36,234 nt of DNA. It comes from BNXB01 sp031556375 (GTDB lineage: Bacteria; Bacteroidota; Bacteroidia; Bacteroidales; Azobacteroidaceae). The stretch spans positions 1-36,234 of the forward strand of contig JAVBTA010000052.1 of the NCBI GenBank assembly GCA_031556375.1, in the 5' to 3' direction. The notes under the pieces were generated by a model, which searched no databases, was not told the origin of the DNA, and saw only the letters and a program-made list of their open reading frames with translations. A program made the translations under genes and the position numbers. Shown here piece by piece: positions 36,199 through 36,234 of the stretch (its first letter is position 1; each line of letters starts with the position of its first letter).

Positions 36199-36234
36199 AA
36201 TTTCGGCAGCTCCCGAACGAATCTTATCCCAGAC

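Overview
The window is about 36 kb of low-GC chromosome, most likely from the Bacteroidota (probably Bacteroidales). The evidence is: Bacteroidota-type promoters (TTG, about 20 nt, then TAnnTTTG), A-rich leaders without strong Shine-Dalgarno sequences, a type IX secretion (T9SS) C-terminal sorting domain, SprB-type repeats, a GH78 rhamnosidase-like enzyme, and IS110 and IS4 transposase remnants of a kind common in this phylum. I cannot name the genus from the sequence alone.

Layout. (1) 1-1250: the 3' part of an unknown gene, then a GC-rich block ending in an integron attC-like core (GTTAGGC), then a decayed gene. (2) 1274-21719: one large, same-strand surface/secretion locus in two transcription units. 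The first unit encodes a PKD lipoprotein, an outer-membrane beta-barrel, a 1293-residue exported protein (FN3 domains, a HELGH zincin, a C-terminal lipase-like domain) and an overlapping small five-helix membrane protein. The second unit encodes a small exported protein, a 1463-residue exported beta-rich protein, an FN3 protein and a 1744-residue SprB-repeat protein with a T9SS sorting domain. (3) 21720-22531: a terminator-like hairpin and an IS110 transposase wreck. (4) 22532-27108: small accessory genes, namely a pentapeptide-repeat protein, a YcxB-like membrane protein, a second membrane protein, an SDR-fold protein, a NimA-like flavin-binding protein, a lipoprotein and a small membrane protein. 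(5) 27105-29381: the GH78-like enzyme on the minus strand. (6) 29398-36141: a region bracketed by two copies of an S41 C-terminal-processing protease gene, one reduced to a 230-bp remnant and one intact. Between them lie an IS4 transposase wreck, a higher-GC SWIM zinc finger plus DUF6493-like gene pair, and a fragment of a paralogue of the gene at 26737.

The main candidate for an undescribed system is the locus at 1274-21719. The exported protein at 4501-8382 looks like a polymorphic toxin: a conserved N-terminal body, a zincin that could release the tip, and an AT-rich C-terminal GxSxG hydrolase tip. It overlaps by 4 nt a multi-pass membrane protein that would fit an immunity protein. The beta-barrel, the lipoprotein, the giant exported protein and the T9SS-sorted SprB-like filament would form the cell-surface apparatus around it. 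The domain calls come from the sequence; the toxin/immunity and apparatus roles are inference.
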